Shown one piece after another: positions 16,299 to 17,492 of a DNA stretch of 17,492 nt. Under the pieces are notes generated by a model. The model worked only from the letters and a program-made list of their open reading frames with translations. It ran no database searches and was not told where the DNA came from. Numbering within the stretch: position 1 is the first letter of the stretch; the number at the start of each line of letters is the position of its first letter. A program made the position numbers and the translations under genes. Source of the DNA: Nonlabens sp. (lineage in GTDB: Bacteria; Bacteroidota; Bacteroidia; Flavobacteriales; Flavobacteriaceae); NCBI GenBank assembly GCA_030731685.1, contig JANQTO010000209.1, positions 808 to 18,299 of the forward strand, written 5' to 3'.

Positions 16299-16315
16299 TT
16301 GGCACGCTGGTTGCT
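16299..16315 (+). promoter_or_regulatory. Sigma-54 (RpoN) promoter, -24/-12
   Basis: TTGGCACGCTGGTTGCT matches the sigma-54 consensus TTGGCACG-N4-TTGCW at every defined base. The GG at 16301-16302 and GC at 16313-16314 have the obligatory 10-nt spacing. Initiation is expected about 12 nt downstream, near 16326, leaving a leader of about 39 nt before the ATG at 16365. A shortened echo of the core (TAGCACGTTGCTTGAC) lies at 16332-16347. No clear activator-binding dyad was found upstream. Confidence 0.75.
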
Positions 16316-16364
16316 TATTATAGAATGTGTCTAGCACGTTGCTTGACTACTTAAATTCTATATT

Positions 16365-17492
16365 ATGAAAAAGCTACTTACTTTACTGAGCGCATTTATT
16401 GCGATAAGTGCTGTTTACGCAGCAGCACCTGTAGACGACCTAAGACGTGGTTACAATAACGGCTTCATTTTTCAAGAAGGCGCTATTGAGTTTGCCGTAT
16501 TTCCTGATGGGCAATTTGATTTTAATTATATAGATGAAGTTTCACAAGTGAATTTTCAAGTGAACACACCTAATGCAAGTTTCTCATTCAACACTGGTTA
16601 TAATTATGACCCGTTTGTGCAATATGATACATATGGTGCTGTAATTCAGATAGAAAATACTCCTATTTATTATGACGGTTACGGCCGTATAATCCAAGCC
16701 GGTAATGTATTTATCAATTATAGAAATGGTTACGTAAACCGAGTAGGGAACTTAAATGTTTTTTACAGCCGTCCAGGTATTGTGTTTAGAACCTCTGGAT
16801 TTATTAATCCGTTCAACCGTTTTTATGTGTACCAGCCATGGCATGGTTATTACGGTGTGCCATTAGTAAATCGTTGTATAGTTTGGAATACTCCTTATAG
16901 ATTATATTACAATCCTGTACGATATGACTGGTCTTATCACCGTGTAAACTGGAACAGACCATATTATTATAACGGATATTATAGTGATTTCGGTAACCGT
17001 CGTAACTTTTACAGACCTAACGATAGAGTTGTGTACCAAAGTTTTGAGCAAGGACGCAGAGACACTCGTGGTCGATTAGTAAATGACCGTAATGTAAATG
17101 CACAGCGTGCAGAAATTGCAACAGGCAGACGCGATGTTTCAAGAGACCGCAGTTCATATACGGTAGCAAGTCGAAACACGAGTGACCGCTCAACCTCTGG
17201 GCGTACCGCGGCAACCGTAACTAGTCGTAACGACAACAGTCGCAGGGCATCAACTGCAAACCGCGAGGTAAACACCTCAAGAACTGAAAGCGTAATAGCT
17301 GACAGAAACGGCACTTCTCGTAGAAGTTCAGTTAATAACAACACTGTAGAAAGTAGAAGTTCTCGCGGCACGGCGTCACCGGCACGCAGCAACGCAAGTT
17401 CAAGAACAGTAGAATCATCGCGCACTGTTCCTACTGCTGTAAACACAAATTCAGGTGCTTCAAGAGCAAATGCATCTACAGCAGCGCAGCGC
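16365..17492 (+). CDS. Exported Tyr/Asn-rich protein with Ser/Arg/Thr tail (3' end beyond window)
   Basis: Open from ATG 16365 to the window edge (376 codons, no stop), so partial at the C-terminus. The signal peptide MKKLLTLLSAFIAISAVYA is followed by AAPVDD (cleavage about 19/20). Residues 25 to about 220 are rich in Tyr, Asn, Gly, Arg and Phe, with repeated short strand-turn units such as YDGYGRIIQAGNVFINYRNGYVNRVGNL and paired WNRPYYYNGYY blocks. From about 225 on the chain is low-complexity Ser/Arg/Thr/Asn/Ala with no predicted fold. Databases often give such basic tails misleading nuclear-protein names. I cannot give a function; a surface, matrix or envelope-stress protein is possible. 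A sigma-54 promoter precedes it. Confidence 0.85.
   Translation, partial: MKKLLTLLSAFIAISAVYAAAPVDDLRRGYNNGFIFQEGAIEFAVFPDGQFDFNYIDEVSQVNFQVNTPNASFSFNTGYNYDPFVQYDTYGAVIQIENTPIYYDGYGRIIQAGNVFINYRNGYVNRVGNLNVFYSRPGIVFRTSGFINPFNRFYVYQPWHGYYGVPLVNRCIVWNTPYRLYYNPVRYDWSYHRVNWNRPYYYNGYYSDFGNRRNFYRPNDRVVYQSFEQGRRDTRGRLVNDRNVNAQRAEIATGRRDVSRDRSSYTVASRNTSDRSTSGRTAATVTSRNDNSRRASTANREVNTSRTESVIADRNGTSRRSSVNNNTVESRSSRGTASPARSNASSRTVESSRTVPTAVNTNSGASRANASTAAQR

Noticed and set aside
17009..17446. 145-aa open frame on the - strand opposite the Ser/Arg-rich tail
   Set aside because: It is the antisense shadow of a low-complexity reading frame: Leu/Val/Arg-rich with no domain. The + strand frame has a signal peptide, a promoter and continuity.

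Overview
The window looks like chromosomal DNA of a marine member of the Flavobacteriaceae (Bacteroidota), plausibly near Dokdonia or Nonlabens. This rests on protein character (type I GAPDH, ATP-dependent PfkA, a methylmalonyl-CoA mutase small subunit without a B12 domain), the lack of Shine-Dalgarno sequences before starts, several Bacteroidota-type -7 promoter boxes (TAnnTTTG), and four copies of the 16-bp palindrome CGCTTTCGCGAAAGCG. I recall that palindrome being abundant in these genera but could not check it. Base composition is about 40% GC by eye and even throughout. There is no IS element, phage gene, CRISPR array, tRNA or rRNA.

Layout. (1) 122-4428, + strand: mutA-mutB, the two subunits of adenosylcobalamin-dependent methylmalonyl-CoA mutase, overlapping by 4 nt, then a closely spaced gene of unknown function. 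(2) 4540-5037, +: a CIA30-family protein, closed by a strong bidirectional terminator. (3) 8058-5102, - strand: pfkA, gapA and a BadF/NagK-type kinase, a sugar-phosphate and glycolysis cluster with a hairpin between gapA and the kinase. (4) A 327-bp divergent intergenic region. (5) 8386-9652, +: ridA and a nucleoside phosphorylase-like gene 1 nt apart. (6) 9750-10625, +: a solute-binding-protein fold without a signal peptide. (7) 12110-10637, -: csbD then a pterin dehydratase (operon with its own terminator), then a secreted unknown protein whose start codon abuts that terminator. (8) 12231-12938, +: a predicted outer-membrane beta-barrel. (9) 13012-15519, +: SRPBCC protein, SDR and class I CPD photolyase, a tight light-damage operon behind two identical palindromes. 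(10) 15554-16165, +: a lipoprotein. (11) 16365 to the end, +: an exported Tyr/Asn-rich protein with a long Ser/Arg/Thr/Asn tail, cut by the window edge and preceded by a textbook sigma-54 promoter.

Most genes are ordinary core metabolism. The parts that deserve attention are non-coding or DNA-level. The 16-bp palindrome is tolerated inside coding sequence in two reading frames. The exported protein has a sigma-54 promoter. The photolyase operon has a twin palindromic operator. A terminator hairpin runs directly into a start codon, and TATTTTTG boxes sit 4-7 nt ahead of start codons, implying leaderless transcripts. I did not find a clearly new multi-gene system.
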